Program-made: the position numbers and the translations under genes
Source: Apostichopus japonicus
Taxonomy: Eukaryota; Echinodermata; Holothuroidea; Aspidochirotida; Stichopodidae
Reading direction: 5' to 3'
DNA: 64,000 nucleotides
Assembly (NCBI RefSeq): GCF_037975245.1
Contig: NC_092582.1
Span: 15,455,077 to 15,519,076 of the forward strand
Shown: piece by piece, positions 1 to 13,200 of the stretch
Layout: every line of letters begins with the position of its first letter
How positions within the stretch are numbered: the first letter of the stretch is position 1
Notes under the pieces: model-generated
What the model saw: only the letters and a program-made list of their open reading frames with translations
Databases searched by the model: none
What the model was told of the DNA's origin: nothing

Positions 1-530
1 AAAATGTCTCAACACTTTATCATGCAGTCGTGTCATCGTGTTAACAAGCGCGCGCACTTGTAGACGGGTCCGTACGCGTTATGACGTTTGAGATAAGAAC
101 AGATCAACATTTCACCGATCTAAAATATGATTGAAATTATCGATCAATAGAATACTTAAGTCTAGACTGGGACATGTTTGGTCTCTTTCGAGGAATGACG
201 TCATCATCATAAATATGTAATTTTATTTCCTGGAGAAAAAACAATTGAATTAGGAATTTCTTTCTTATGATGGCTAATATTAAATTATTCTTTGACGTGG
301 TCTCCATATTGAGTAAATAATGTTTGCTCTAAATTCCCTGTATTCAGAATAGAGGAGGGGGGGGGGTGGGGGTTGCGACCCGCCCAAAAAATGGATGGCA
401 GCCAAAAATTCGAAAGCAAATGAAAATTGTCAAATATTTGTGGGAGAAAAGGGTAAACAATACCATTTTGCAACTAAGCACCCTTGATCATATAGACATT
501 TCTCATATAGGAATGGTTGCTGTCCCCCGT
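1..530. other. non-coding, nothing recognised
   Basis: No gene is visible. The stretch is AT-rich, with a G tract near 355-371 next to a short C-rich block, which resembles the GC-rich edge of decayed transposons elsewhere in the window. Confidence 0.5.
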
Positions 531-638
531 AGACCACTACCCCATGGCCACAGCATCACCCCGTCCCCTAGACCTCTATGCCCTGGCCACAGCATCATCC
601 CTGCCTCAGACCTCTACCCCCATGGCCACAGCATCAGC
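531..638. repeat. minisatellite, about 39 bp x 2.8
   Basis: Three imperfect tandem units start at 531, 570 and 608. Each begins AGACC(A/T)CTA and contains the core GGCCACAGCATCA. The open frame across it is a by-product of the unit length and is not treated as a gene. Confidence 0.75.
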
Positions 639-736
639 CACTTGAGGGTCGCCAAGTTGGTTAAGGTAAAGATTGTGGTCACCAGGCAACAAAAGTTTGA
701 ATAAAATCAAGGCTTTCAATCGTAAAGAAGAATTAT

Positions 737-1068
737 TCAACTTTCATCAACTTTTTTATTGCAATCTACGATTATATTAGCTAGTTTGATACTACGCTTA
801 GAAAGAGCTTTCAGTAGAACATTTTTTGGAGGGTCAGACCCTTTAAAGTATTCCCAAATATTTGGAACGTTCAATTCGTAGTTATACATGTCCGATATTT
901 CCTGGTAATATTCTTGATACTGAGGGCAGCATTCAATTCCTTTTGAAAGTTTGGGCATTAAATAACTATCATTTCCCATATATAACACGATAACATTTTC
1001 TTGCATATGTTTTGCAAACACTGATAACATTTCACTACCACAGCAATTACGGGAAGATGTTTCAAAGA
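737..1068 (-). CDS. candidate terminal coding exon, unidentified protein
   Basis: On the minus strand a pyrimidine-rich tract ending in TTTTAG (AG at 1070-1069) precedes an open frame that runs about 110 codons to a TGA at 737. It starts with FETSSRNCCGSEML and ends ANIIVDCNKKVDES. Composition is protein-like: mixed hydrophobic and charged, with several Cys and Tyr, and no low-complexity run. The open frame continues upstream to 1177, but that part is Pro/Ser-rich translation of a C-rich tract and looks like intron. I do not recognise the family. The exon starts in the phase that fits the donor at 31,224, so the two may belong to one gene; that link is inference. A chance ORF remains possible. 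Confidence 0.4.
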
Positions 1069-2067
1069 CTAAAACCAGAGAAAGGAGGGGTGGAGATGGA
1101 GGAGGGTGGGTGGGTGATGACGGGGATAGGTGTGGGGAGGGGGGAACATTGTCTCTCGAGGATAATGTCGAACCCATTATACGTATATAAATAGGGGCCC
1201 AAAATAATCACAGTATATGAAAAGAGAGTGCACCCCCTTCATTTATCCTCACCCCTCCTTTTTCGTTTTCATTTTTTTTTTGTGGTCGTTTTGCTTCAAA
1301 CACTCTACACTGTTTTTGAAACTTACCGCCGGTTCATGGGCTAATGGAAGTCCCCCTCTTCGAAAAGATTAAGCTGTAATCCACGTATTAAGTGTATCAT
1401 AAATCACTACCTAGATACCGTTTACACGGAGAGGGAACAGTAAACTAGGTCACCTATATAGCTCAGATACTGTTAACCATGAAAATTCATTTCAAATGAA
1501 AAATTTGGAAGGCAAAAAGAAAAGTTTGGTCCAACATAGCTTTTTTTAATTCTTTTTCAAAGCTTTTGATACTTTGGCATGTTGCTGAATAATTTCGTGT
1601 AATGTTGGAAGAGAAAAGGAAAGAGGGGCCGGGGGAAAGGGGGTTAAGCGATTATTAGTGGGGAGTGCAGAAGAGGGGGCAGCCCCGGTTTATGCTGGTA
1701 TGTTAGGTCTGGCTGTATGTTTTGTTATTTAATGGTTGTGTTTCTAAAATCGACGAAACCTGGGAAAGGGGAGGAGGAGGTGTACATAATGTTGGTGTGT
1801 ATATGGTGGGGTTGGGGAGTTAGGGGGGGAGGTTGCCGACTTCATATTGTGGTCTAGTCTGGAAAAGGGATAATATTAAATATATTTAGCTGAAGTATAA
1901 TGAACTGATATTGTGTCATATTCGTTTAGTTTTCTATTCCATATCATTTAGATTCAAATATGGGCATTTTATTCTTCAATGTGTCATTACTCATCAACAG
2001 TATCTTTTTAAGTGTAGAATTCAGCGTTTCCAAGGGTAAATTTTTGTAAATTCAACGCATTCTTCGT
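1069..2067. other. non-coding, GC tracts
   Basis: No gene is seen. G-rich runs (1081-1142, 1620-1690, 1750-1835) alternate with AT-rich DNA. No transposon ends could be paired. Confidence 0.45.
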
Positions 2068-2215
2068 GTAATGGTCGAGTGGCTAAAGTCGACGTCATTA
2101 GAAACAATGAAGTCTTAACATATTAGACGATTTGATTCGATAGCTTCTAGGTCTAAACCCGGTAATGATAACGTGGGTCAGTCATGCCCGAGGATAAATA
2201 CAAGAGTTTTCTGCC
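2068..2215 (+). mobile_element. degenerate tRNA-derived SINE head
   Basis: An A-box-like stretch (ATGGTCGAGTGGCTAAAG) near 2071 is followed about 75 bp later by a B-box-like GGTCTAAACCCGG near 2150, as in a tRNA-type Pol III promoter. The spacing and lack of cloverleaf pairing argue for a SINE head and against a working tRNA gene. A GGGTCAGTCATGCCCGAGG block follows, a likely SINE body. Confidence 0.45.
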
Positions 2216-5200
2216 TTAAAATGGTTTTAAAAATTGGTTAAATCAATTAATCCAAACTGCGCTAGTAGCAAAAAAACATGCTATTCTAACTGAATTGTCA
2301 GAGACTATCATAATACATGTTGACCTATATTTTATGTATGCTGTGCGTCTTAAAATCGATTATCGATTATCATTCGTTTTGAAATTTTGTAAAATAAAAA
2401 AAATAATTCGTTAATTTGGAAAATCGAGAAGAACAAAGAGAGGTAATTTTTTTATGTGATGTTCATAAAAGTTTTTTTTTATTTTTTATTAAATTTTAGG
2501 CTTTTTAGGAAAAAAACCCAAAGTGCAAAAGCCTAATGTGTGTTGACTTGAACACCATGTCGATGTTACAAAGAAACATTTTGACCTGCAAACAATGTAA
2601 AAAAAAACAACATGGTTGCTCATATGCAGTCACAATGGTAACTTTTTACAATCATTATGTTTCTATTGTCTTATTGTGATTTTTCTCAAATTCCCTAATT
2701 ACATGACAATTACTCGCTGGTTGCTATGGCAACACGTTCAAATGACTTATACATGTAAGGACAGGGGTGGCCTTTTTAATAAAATCAAAAAGGGAACACA
2801 CTCTCGGTATAAAATACTTTTAATGAGGCGTTCCCAAGATCTGTCAGAATTTTGGATGAAAATGTGACGTTTTTTTTTTATTTATGAAGTTGACAAGTGA
2901 TTTTTTTTCTCAAGAAAACCGTTCGTTTGTTTTTATTCTTGTAGAGCGACGCTGCAGTAAGAATAATAACTATGATCATGTGCCGTTTTATTCCCAATGG
3001 TTTCTTTGTTCTAACCACGGTGCGCATGTCACGTGGTTTAATGCAAATGTCACAGTATACAGGCTGAGGTATGTTACAAAGAAAACCCGAATCAGTTATT
3101 TTTACGATTTCATGTAGTTTTACATAATTCATGAAGCCGTAGGTTGAAAGAACCACATCACATTCCCAGGCTTAATGAAAGAGGGAGGGGTGGGGGGGGG
3201 CAGGCGAGAGTGGGGTACAGCCCCAGACTCGGGTTAAAATAAAGGGACCGGGAGGTGGTCCTGATACTTAAAGAGAATCAATCCATATCCCTGATTGAAT
3301 ATCATATAATAAGTAGGCTAAATATTTAAGACATATCCTTCCCCCTATTCCATTTCCATAAACCACGTTCATACTTCAACAAATTTGAATATGCTTGTAA
3401 GAAAATTATTGACTGTTGGTATCATTATATACAGATCGCTTCCACTCCACCCCACCACACCCTAACCGCACCCCACTCCGCCCATCCCGTTCCCCACCAC
3501 ACCCCCAACCCACCTGTAGAATCAGAGACATTTTAATGATTTTTAAGTTTGCCTTTTTGTGCGCGTTTTGCAAATATGGATATATGTTTTTGACTTTCTT
3601 TTGACTGTTACTTAAGTTCATTATTTCTTCAATATTTTTCATTTGATATATTTACCTCTTTATATATTAGATGAGGGGTGGGGGAAGGGGGGGGTAGATT
3701 ACAATAAACCATACCAACAAAATGTTATCCTTAAAAAAGATCAACAGTCTATAGAAAGGTTTATGCACTCTCTACGACTTACTTAATGATGTCATATATA
3801 CAAAACAGAACGTTAAAGGCTTGTACTATTATACTGTCTAACAAATATAAGTGTCCTAAACGGCCTTCCAAAACCTAGTTTTTACATGTGTACAGTCAAC
3901 CAATCCTGACATACGATACTCCTCAAGCAAAAAAAAACAAAACACACACACAGACACAGAGATACAATTATACAAAATAAAAGACACACAAAGAAAAAAA
4001 CATATTTGAGGACATTTTTCCCTGATTAAATGACTATTAAGTTAAGATTCATTTGCTAAATTAGGTATTTAAAACTTGTCATAATACTAAATAACAAAAA
4101 AAAGAGGGGTATTTTCTTTACCTTTGAAAATTCAAAAACTCAATATTCAAAATGACAACAGCCAAAAATAAGAAGAAGAAGAAAAAGATAAAGACAAGAT
4201 TAAAAACGAAAAAAAAAAGAAAAAAGATTTTGAAAAAAAAAGTTAACGATACAAAATTGGTCCGTAGGCTATTTTATCGTATCATGCACCTGTAAAAATA
4301 GAGCGTGGAGCCCTTGAAACTTGCGGCTCTTTGGACACACTGACACAGACACACATAGGCAAGAAAGACGAAGAAGATAATGATGATAATAATAATAATA
4401 AAATAGAGAAGAGAATGAATGAGTAATTAAAGTGATTGGATTTTTATGTAAAAAGCTTATATGAATCATTATAAACGATAGCAAATATCGTAATTAAGCG
4501 TGTCGGATTTTGATTGACGGGAGGAGATAACAGATACATCGTTACCAGAAAGGTAAATATAATCAAAAAGGAAAACACGGCTTTCATTTGCATTGGTATC
4601 TTGAAAGCCGATAGCAGTTCTTTTTTTTTTTATCTAGCCTTCTTTTTTCTTTCTCTCTCTCTTTTTTTTATTTTTAGTCAAATCGATTATATTTATTGTA
4701 ATAAGTTCATTTTGATAGCTTCAAGTAATTATGGTATTTTAGGGTATATAATGACAATTAAATAGGGTTAATGTACATTAATATTACAATATACCCTTGA
4801 GAGAACATAGCTAATCAGATTGAGTGAAAGTAGAGAAAGATTTTTATGAGAAATAAGAAAATTATGTTTTTTTTTTTTTTGGTTTTTGGTTTTTCGAATA
4901 ATTAAGATTAATTGTAAATCTTAAAGAAATATAATCCATAACTTGAGGATATTTTTTTCTTTCTTTTTTCTTCCTCTTCTTCTTTATTCCGGTAGGCTTG
5001 CTTTGTTTGTTTTAATTTATTTACGCTTTGATTGGAAAGAGATCAAATATTAAAACCAAAAATGTAACGATTTAAAGTTCTTGTTGCGTGCGTTCTTAAA
5101 ATTTAAACCTGGAAAAAAAAAGTGTACTAGGTCAAAAAATGGTTTTAGCAGAATAAATATCTACAAAAGTAAATGAGACTGTTAGAAAATAGTTGGTACT

Positions 5201-5654
5201 TTTCGCATACTCCAACCCCCCCCCCCCAACCCCACCCACCCCAATATCCGTTTCACTTTTATTTTTAGCTGATTACACACCTAGTCGTAATGAGATATTG
5301 CGATGTTCTTTTCTAATGTTCTTTTCGAATGGTCTAACAATAAATGCAATGACCGCCTGTGACATGTCGCTAAGTTTTGAAATTAAATTAACTTGACCAT
5401 TAAGGTGATATGTCTTCTTTTATCTTTTACCATAAACATGGTCTTGCTGTTTAAGTTAAAATGGTGATATTAATTGGCCTAGCCTATATTAGTTATGGTA
5501 GTCATATCCTCCGCCTTCCAAATATTTTATATTGATCGTTATGGCGTGGGAAACAATTCCTAATAAACCGAGCTGACATGCCAAATTGGAGCACTATCAT
5601 TTTGCCAGAACATTTGCTAGTACAGAGAGGCATTATGGCCACACTAAGATACGT
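2216..5654. other. non-coding intergenic
   Basis: No convincing exon. It holds G-rich patches (3181-3205, 3671-3690), an A-rich block (4080-4250), a GATAAT/AAT microsatellite near 4375-4400 and T/C-rich runs (4620-4680, 4860-4990). Open frames here overlap simple sequence. Confidence 0.5.
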
Positions 5655-6198
5655 TTAAAGGATTGGTTCAGGTGTTTGACATGTCCATTTTGTATGAAAG
5701 AACACAAAAAACAGTGAAGAAACAACCATGATAGCATATGACACTTTGAAGATATCAAAATTTCTTTGAAAATGACTGGTGTAGAAAGACTTACTGTGAG
5801 GGTGTGATGTCACATCCTCACTTCCTTAAAATGTGTGAATATATTTCTTTAAAAATTATTTACATTTTTTAACACATTTGAAAATAATATAATCAAAAAT
5901 TCTTCAGATGTTTAATCTCAAATACTTCCTTTGACAAATATGAGATCTCCTGACATATCTTTTGGTAAAAAGTCATGAAATCTCACAAAATATTTAGAAA
6001 AGAAAAACAAAGACTTTTCAGGAATGTGAGGATGTGACATCACATCACAGTTTCTACACAATCTGATAAAACTTTACACTTGAATATCTCTTTAACCGAA
6101 AAAGATATTTGAACAGTTTTTCTTCTCACCATTGTGTTTCTTTTATTGTCCTCTTTCATATAACATAAACATGTATGACAACTGAACCAATCCTTTAA
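5655..6198. mobile_element. 544-bp inverted-repeat MITE flanked by TTAA
   Basis: The left end reads TTAAAGGATTGGTTCAG and the right end CTGAACCAATCCTTTAA, an exact inverted repeat. Similarity continues further in: TATGAAAGAACACAA near 5693 against TTGTCCTCTTTCATA near 6148. TTAA at 5655-5658 and 6195-6198 would be the target-site duplication of a TTAA-specific transposon such as piggyBac. The interior holds an almost palindromic GAGGATGTGACATCACATC motif near both 5805 and 6027. No transposase is encoded. Confidence 0.75.
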
Positions 6199-9169
6199 TC
6201 TATTCCTCTCTGATATACAAACCCTGTTAAAGATTCTTCTCGTTGAGCTCATAAAAACCGTGGAATCAACAATCCTATATATATACTCGTCCTTACTCAG
6301 TATATGGCATGATATTTAAACGATGACGTCATGAAGACGTTTAGCCTTGATGTGTCATTATTGAAGAGAAATGTACAATTCCATTGTTACTATAGCTAGT
6401 TCGGCATTTCAAGGTTTAAAAAAATAAAAATATATAACTGGAATGTTTCTTAAAGGCTATAAGTTGTATGATGACGACGTCGGCCTCTCAGTGAATGCAG
6501 GCCTAAATGTTAATGCTAATTCATTGGTTTACACGATCCAATAATTCAACCCTAAACTATGTTCTATTAACGTTATAATGATAATAACAACATAGCACCA
6601 TTGTGAGGCAATCGATAATATTTTGTCCTTGGCAAAACTTGTAATGCATTGTAAAACATGTTATTCGAAGCCATAACAGCCTAACGTAATTTCCTATTTA
6701 TTCATTTCTGTTGCATCTGCTGTTGACGAACTGACTCTTGGAATTGTCAGTGTGTTAGACAAAATAGCCCAGCCTCATATATTTATGGGGTCATTTCTGA
6801 AGAAATTTTTTATAAAAATTGATCACGAAATATAAATCTGGGAAAGATAGCAGTGGTTTTTTAGTGGTCTATAAGATAGTAACGTTAATTTGTGTTCCGA
6901 AGGGGAGGATTTCAAGGGAACTCTTATACCCATACACTATAGAGCTTTCCTCTGTGTGTGCTGGGGCAATCTATAGCAAGACTTAATCTTATAGTTTCCA
7001 TATAAATCCATGTGCGCTGCAGTGTGTAGGCGGATTCTTCAATCGCAGCTGCAATCAGGCTAAGCCCCAGATGGGACTGGGGTGTTAACATGTGTTTATC
7101 TAAACTGTGATTTGGGCTTCCATACACAGGTCCTTTCTTAAGTCACCCACTCCCCCCCCCTCAAAAAAAAGGGGGGTGGTACATTTCTATACATCGATTC
7201 ACTAACTTTTCAGTATCTCTTTCCGGCTCTCATATTGTATTTCGTTCAACCTATTAACCTTGATGAGGATAAGTTTCAAACTTCTTGTTGTATTCCCCCC
7301 CCCCCTCCCCCCTTTCAACTTATATTTAATATTTGCAACGTCCCCCTCAGCAAATGTCGAACGGGTCGGCGGTGACATTCAGTGTTTTAACTCAATAAAC
7401 ACTAGCTTGAACTGCTCTGACGTCATCCTTTGCCATCCATGCTCTGACATCATCACTTTTGTCATCCAACCAATATTAAGACAGAATGGCGTTCCATAGA
7501 AAGAGAATTATTTTCTTTCATATTCAAATTGTCTTGATATCGCCTTTTGGTTGTATTCAAATTATAGACTGCGCGCTGAACCCGTTACGGCGCACAAGAA
7601 GTGAAATAGCTATGTCTAAACTAAGTTCTTGGTTCATCATCATACGACAGGTGGTTAATTATTGCCTCCAGAGGCGCAACCACCATTATTGCACTGGCCG
7701 GGGGGGGGGTGTAGGGGGCGTAATAACTTATGTCGTCCAGGTAGGCAGAAAGTTTTGGTTAAACTGGAGGTTGCTTAGATGCAAAATAGTGCTGTAGTTT
7801 AACTTTTGAAACAATGTTGGAGGAGTTTTTCGTCTGTTTAGGTTGTATACCTCACTTACATGTTCTATATTTATGTACTCACGGTCACTAGGATGTATGG
7901 GGGTAATATTCTGTCTGCAAGTGGGGGCTGGGGGGGGGGTGATGGAGCGGAAGAGGGGAAGTATATGATGTTAAAACTCAAGAGTCATGATCACGTGTCG
8001 TAGTTTCCTGCCTCATCATTCTCCTAGCTGAACACTCATCAATGCTTGTTAGTGCTCAGGGAAACCGAAACCTTACAGGTAGTAGCATATACCTTTGAAA
8101 ATTCTTACCAGCTTGTAGCAAACTAACATTTACGGCCGATAACTGGTGATCTTTAACCTGTTAGTGTTCCTTGGACTATAGCTGTATATCTAACATATTT
8201 GTGAAACATTAACCCTGTGCGACGACTCGGGAAAAGAGATCACATCCAACTCGGTATACAATCAATTATGTATATGTACTACTTAAATATGACGATATTA
8301 TTGTATCTGTCTGTGTGCGTGTGTGTGGTTGAAAACGAGCTGGTGGGGGGGGGGGGGGGTGGGGGCAGCCCATATCACATGGATCCGCGCCTGGCTGCAT
8401 GTAAATCCCCGTATGTAGCGACATTGCTATGCTGTTGCTTCAATTGCTTTATATAGTATCATATAACTGCTCTTTTATACTTTACAATGGTAACGTTTAT
8501 GTCTGCCTGATGAATAACAATGTCTAGTCTCGTTCTAAGAAAGTTTAGAACTATCAAAATGCAAGTTTTATAACACGAAAGGTTGCGTCATGAATCATTC
8601 AGTTTATCTCTCTCTTTCTTTTTTTCTGTTTAAGTTTTGGCCATGTATGTAGGTCGCTATTTCGTTTCCCTGAGTGCCTATTACGTGATAGGAGGGATAT
8701 CATTCCCCTCTTTTCACTCTTTTACAAAACTAAAGAAAATTCTTCCCTCTCCCAAAAAACCAATATGAATCCGTGACAGTAAGAGATTTTTTCAACTCTC
8801 TCTGAAAGGACCTGGAATAATATTACAACACCTGAAGTGATATACAATGATTGCTGTTAAGGCTACTAAAATGTGACTACAGAAAGGGCAAGAAAAATAA
8901 ATAGTATTTCAAAATATAGAAGAAGCCTACGTTGACTCTTTTTTTTAGACCTTGCAGTGTTTTTTTTTATTTTTTTTATGGAGATATTTTTGGAGGACGA
9001 TCATCGCTTCTCGCTTATTTTTTTTGTAATCTATGCATGTAGCTATGCCAGGTTTTCGACTTCGAAACGCACTTTTGAGAGTGCTGGGCAATGTTCGGTC
9101 TTTCCGGTAATTTCTTACGCATGCCTATAGTAATACAATATAAGATCAGCTTATGCATAAGCTTTAATG
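6199..9169. other. non-coding intergenic with transposon-end fragments
   Basis: No gene is seen. C/G tracts occur at 7148-7172, 7295-7312, 7701-7716, 7925-7945 and 8343-8362. The last is followed by a GGATCCGCGCCTGG segment (8381-8394), which looks like a single terminal repeat of a hAT-type element. Tandem GACGTCATC and GACATCATC half-repeats lie at 7420-7455. Confidence 0.4.
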
Positions 9170-9262
9170 CAGGGTTGTCCAACCTACGGCCGGCGGGCCA
9201 CAGTCCGGCCCGCCGCAGGGTTGCGTCCGCCAGAGATGCTCTACGGTGCGAAATTTTAGTGA
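9170..9262. mobile_element. hAT-type terminal fragment
   Basis: The sequence starting CAGGGTTGTCCAACCTACGG, with the inverted pair CCGGCGGGCC and GGCCCGCCGC at 9189-9216, has the form of a hAT transposon end. I could not find the partner end or a target duplication, so this may be a truncated copy. Confidence 0.5.
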
Positions 9263-10035
9263 GCAGATTTATTGATAACAATTTGAAGCTATATAATCAA
9301 TCATTAGAACCTTCTGGGTCCAAAAAACTGCATACAGGTCGGTTTGTGTGACACTCTCAGCGGAGGGGGGGGGGGGCGGCTGAACTTTATTCATCTGTTT
9401 TATCAGGAAGGAAAATAAATCAGTGCGCTTCGCGCGCAGTGCTCACATTTTGTTGCCTTGGGCTTCGGGCAAAAAAAAATCGAGCGAGCGAGCGAGCGTA
9501 TATATATATATATATACTTTGTCTCAGGCCCCCTCCTCCGCCCCACCACTCCCACATCTCTTACATATTTTAGATGTGTGTGCCTTCATTGTCAAAATTC
9601 TTGGCTGCATAAATCTCATGGATTGCACAAGTAACCAACGTCATAAGCAACACAATGATACAAAAAAGAGGTATTTTTCTTGTGGTTGTTTTAGATTGTA
9701 ACCTATTTGTCCCAAATATAGTGCGTATATGCTCAACAAAGATTACATGTCACCACACAAACTTATTATTGTTTTATTTTATGTTATACTATTTCGTTTA
9801 CAACCTAAATTAAGAGTATAGCCTACAGTTACAAACTTGGATGAAATATTTGTTTGAAATTTGATTTTTGTTTTTGTCTCAACTTTGAAATATCATAAAT
9901 TTCATGGAAATGAGACCAAAACATAAGAAAAACAGGCAACTTCACAAATGTCATGTACGCATGCGTATACAAGCAAACCAATTAGAAGGCATATATATAT
10001 TGTTTTGTATGTAGTATGTTTATGTATGTATTTTA
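9263..10035. other. non-coding intergenic
   Basis: Nothing gene-like. It contains a GAGC tetranucleotide run (9481-9497) next to a short (TA)n (9498-9516), a G tract (9365-9376) and AT-rich DNA. Confidence 0.45.
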
Positions 10036-10255
10036 GATCCTCCTGCAAGCAGGAACTCGCGAAGAAGCCTCATTGGCTTATCAAAGCCGCAAGCTGACCG
10101 AAGTCAATCTCTTAGATTCATATTTAATGTCTATGATAATGAATTGTCAACAACTCTGTAACTGGACGACATACATTAATCTTGGAGTGACTCGAACTCG
10201 GGACCTTATGATTGAAAGGCACCGCGGCGTTAACCACTGAGCTAAAACTCTGGAG
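10036..10255 (-). mobile_element. tRNA-derived SINE, minus strand
   Basis: Read on the minus strand, the head has an A box (TAGCTCAGTGGTTAACGC) and a B box (CGAGTTCGAGTCACTCC) between 10254 and 10185, about 45 bp apart, as in a tRNA gene. A body follows with GACTTCGGTCAGCTTGCGGC and GAGTTCCTGCTTGCAGGAGG, the latter a small hairpin. It ends near 10036 in a T/A-rich tail. The lack of acceptor-stem pairing marks it as a SINE and not a tRNA gene. Confidence 0.7.
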
Positions 10256-13200
10256 CTAACAGTCTAAACTATATATCTTTTCATATATACCTTTGAAGAC
10301 AAAAGGTGGGTTGTACATGGTGTTACATGCATATGTATCTGTTCAAATTGGGTGCATATATTGGGTTAGAAAATTACAATTACAACAAGAAATCCCCAGC
10401 TTAAACGCCAGTGACTTAAGTTATAGCATCTTGATCTACGCATATCAGAATTTTCAATTTTCCTTTTTTTTTTACCCTTTTCTCCTTTTCCTATTTGGTT
10501 GTCTTTTATTCACTTTGATAAAGAAAAGAGACCCTTCATGAAAAATTTAAGACTATTCCTCCCTTGCCAAATTTCTCGGGATGGTTCCCCCACTAATGTC
10601 TATTTTACAACAAACCGTTCATGTCAAACACAACTATACTTGAACGAATATAAGAGGCTAACCTTTTTTTCTTTCCTTTATTCTTTTTTTTTTAACTCTT
10701 TTTCCCCGTATATTTCTTTCTGCTGTTCCGCTTAATGAAAACCCAATTTTGTTATAAGATGCAAACCAGACGCTAGTCAGGCTATTAACTGCCACGTGCG
10801 TTTTTCGCCTTTGCTCTCAAAATCAGTAATTACTGAAATGCATGGGAGTGTAACGGATGCAAAATGGATCCATTTTTGAAATTATCCTTCATTATTTTGG
10901 TGAGGAAGAGTGTTTTCAAAATACGATTTTCCTTTTCTCGAAAACAAATTTATGAATGTGTAATGACTTACACGTGGAGGGGTGATGGGAAAACTCCGTA
11001 TAAGATAAGCATCGTGGCTCATCGTATCGTAAAACGCGACCAAACGCAGAAATGAGGATTTTTCTTTTGGAACGCCATTTGGGGCCATTAATCATGAAAA
11101 ATGATGGGGAGCTTTGATAATTACATTGTCAATAACATATATATGTAGGGTTATAACCTTTATCGAAGTATTTAATTTTGATCAGTAGAAAACATAAACT
11201 TGCATTGCGTAAATAATTATGCAGATTCAACATAAACCACTTTATGAATCATCGAAGGTTATGATTCAATATTTCTTTCTCATCTCTCTGAGTCGCCCTC
11301 TCGTAAAAGGCTGCGAATAACAAAAAAGTTAGGGGTAACGATTCATTCGTGCATATAATCATTTAAGAGAGCTGCTTTGAAATTCACATAACTTACTGAG
11401 TTAAACGCTAAGTGTTTGATGAAACAATAGATTGTGTTTATTTTATTCGAACTGCGCATGCGTGCAGTAGACTAAACAAGTATAAGTGGACTCTATTTCC
11501 AGGGTTATGAGGTTGACCAAACCTGGCCTAACTAATATAGCATTTATATCTATTTGTTTCACGTATTTTTAATAATATAAAGTCGATTTTTTTTCTCACT
11601 CTGTCTCTCTCTTTAAAGTTAAGACCCCTTTTTTCACCATTTGAAAACATTACAATGGTTTTGGATAAAACATATATAGAAATTTGACTAAAATCAACCA
11701 CAAAGAAAAAACCTGTTGAAAGTAGGTCATTTGATTTAAGAGAACCATAAAATAACTTTAAACGTTATGTTTTCCTTCATTCCAAGTAATCGCTTAATTT
11801 TTTATAATGTCAAACCCCCCCCAACCCCAACCCCCCCGCAACACAGTTTGTTTTACAACCAGCATATAAGAAACTCCCTCATTTAGACTTGAACGTTAAC
11901 GGGAAATATCAAAAGAACTTTGCTGCTGTGAACTTTTATATTCAAACTTTACATTCCCAGATTTTCGCGTAATTTGTGTCAACCAGTTTTAATATAGATT
12001 AGTAATAGAGATGTCATCATGAATATTATTATATCTTTAATAATAGTGCAACGTAGCAACTATAGTTACTTCGATATGTTTTAATTTCTATAACAACTCA
12101 TTTATGAACATCTCTTTGTTTGACTTCAACAACGAAATTGATACTCGCCGGCTTTCTACGGGTGCGCTGACAGGCCGTCGCATGAAATTAATAAAATATG
12201 TTTAATAATATACCGGACCAGAAGGCATTTAGAATACGAAGCTATATATAGGTAGTAACATCTACATGTGATGTTGCAAAGCGAATTGATTGTTGAATTA
12301 GGCCTATACTTCACGACGTTTGGGTGACTATCTTATATAAGGTTCTATTCGATGGGGTGGGGGTGGTGGGGATTGGGGATTGGGGTGAGGGGAAAAGATG
12401 AGAAAAACTGTGGAATCTTCCTGGATGAAAAATTTCCAAGTTACTTTGGCCAACCAGGGCTCGAGGTTTCAACCTCCAAGATTTACGGTTCAATGAAGCG
12501 AGGTAGTCGTGAAATACGTTTATATTGTAAACAGAGGGAAAGGAGGCTATATAGGGGTGATTGGGTGGGGTGGGGCGTCGCGTGGGTGGGTGGGTTCCAC
12601 TGAGGATCACATAAACCGAACGACGATAATCGAACTTGTACTACCTGATAAGTTTTAATTTCAAGAAAACATTTATTGAATGTTGGCTGTCGATAATATC
12701 ATGCCGTTATTGTTTATATAAATTCTCACATTTTACGAAACTGTGAAGTCAGATATATACAAGTTCCAAGGCAACTGCTTATACGGTAAGGCCTATACGC
12801 CGGTATAACCTCGAACTATGTACATTCCAAGTGATGTAGGATAAGAAGGTCTTCATTCCCTCCCCCTGCCCCTTCCTCCCACCCTCCAACCGATGATTAT
12901 GTGTTACACAAATTAGAAATACGTAACGAGATATATTCCTCATAAATTTTAGAGCGATTCATTTTCTAATATGTATTTTGTTGGTTCTTCTAAATTCCGA
13001 TAATCGAGAGAACGAGAAATATGTGATAAATGCAGCATTTGTCGTCCTTGAGCTAAAGGCACGGCTCTCAATCTTTAGCCCGCAATCTCATTCAGTAACA
13101 CTGCAACAATCAGAAATCCACCTCCCCACCCCCCTCCCCCACCCCACTCACCATATCCATCAATGATACCATTCTACGCCTCTGAGTTCTATATGAAATG

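Noticed and set aside
10185-10254. tRNA gene on the minus strand
   Set aside because: A and B boxes are present, but the acceptor stem does not pair and a SINE body follows.
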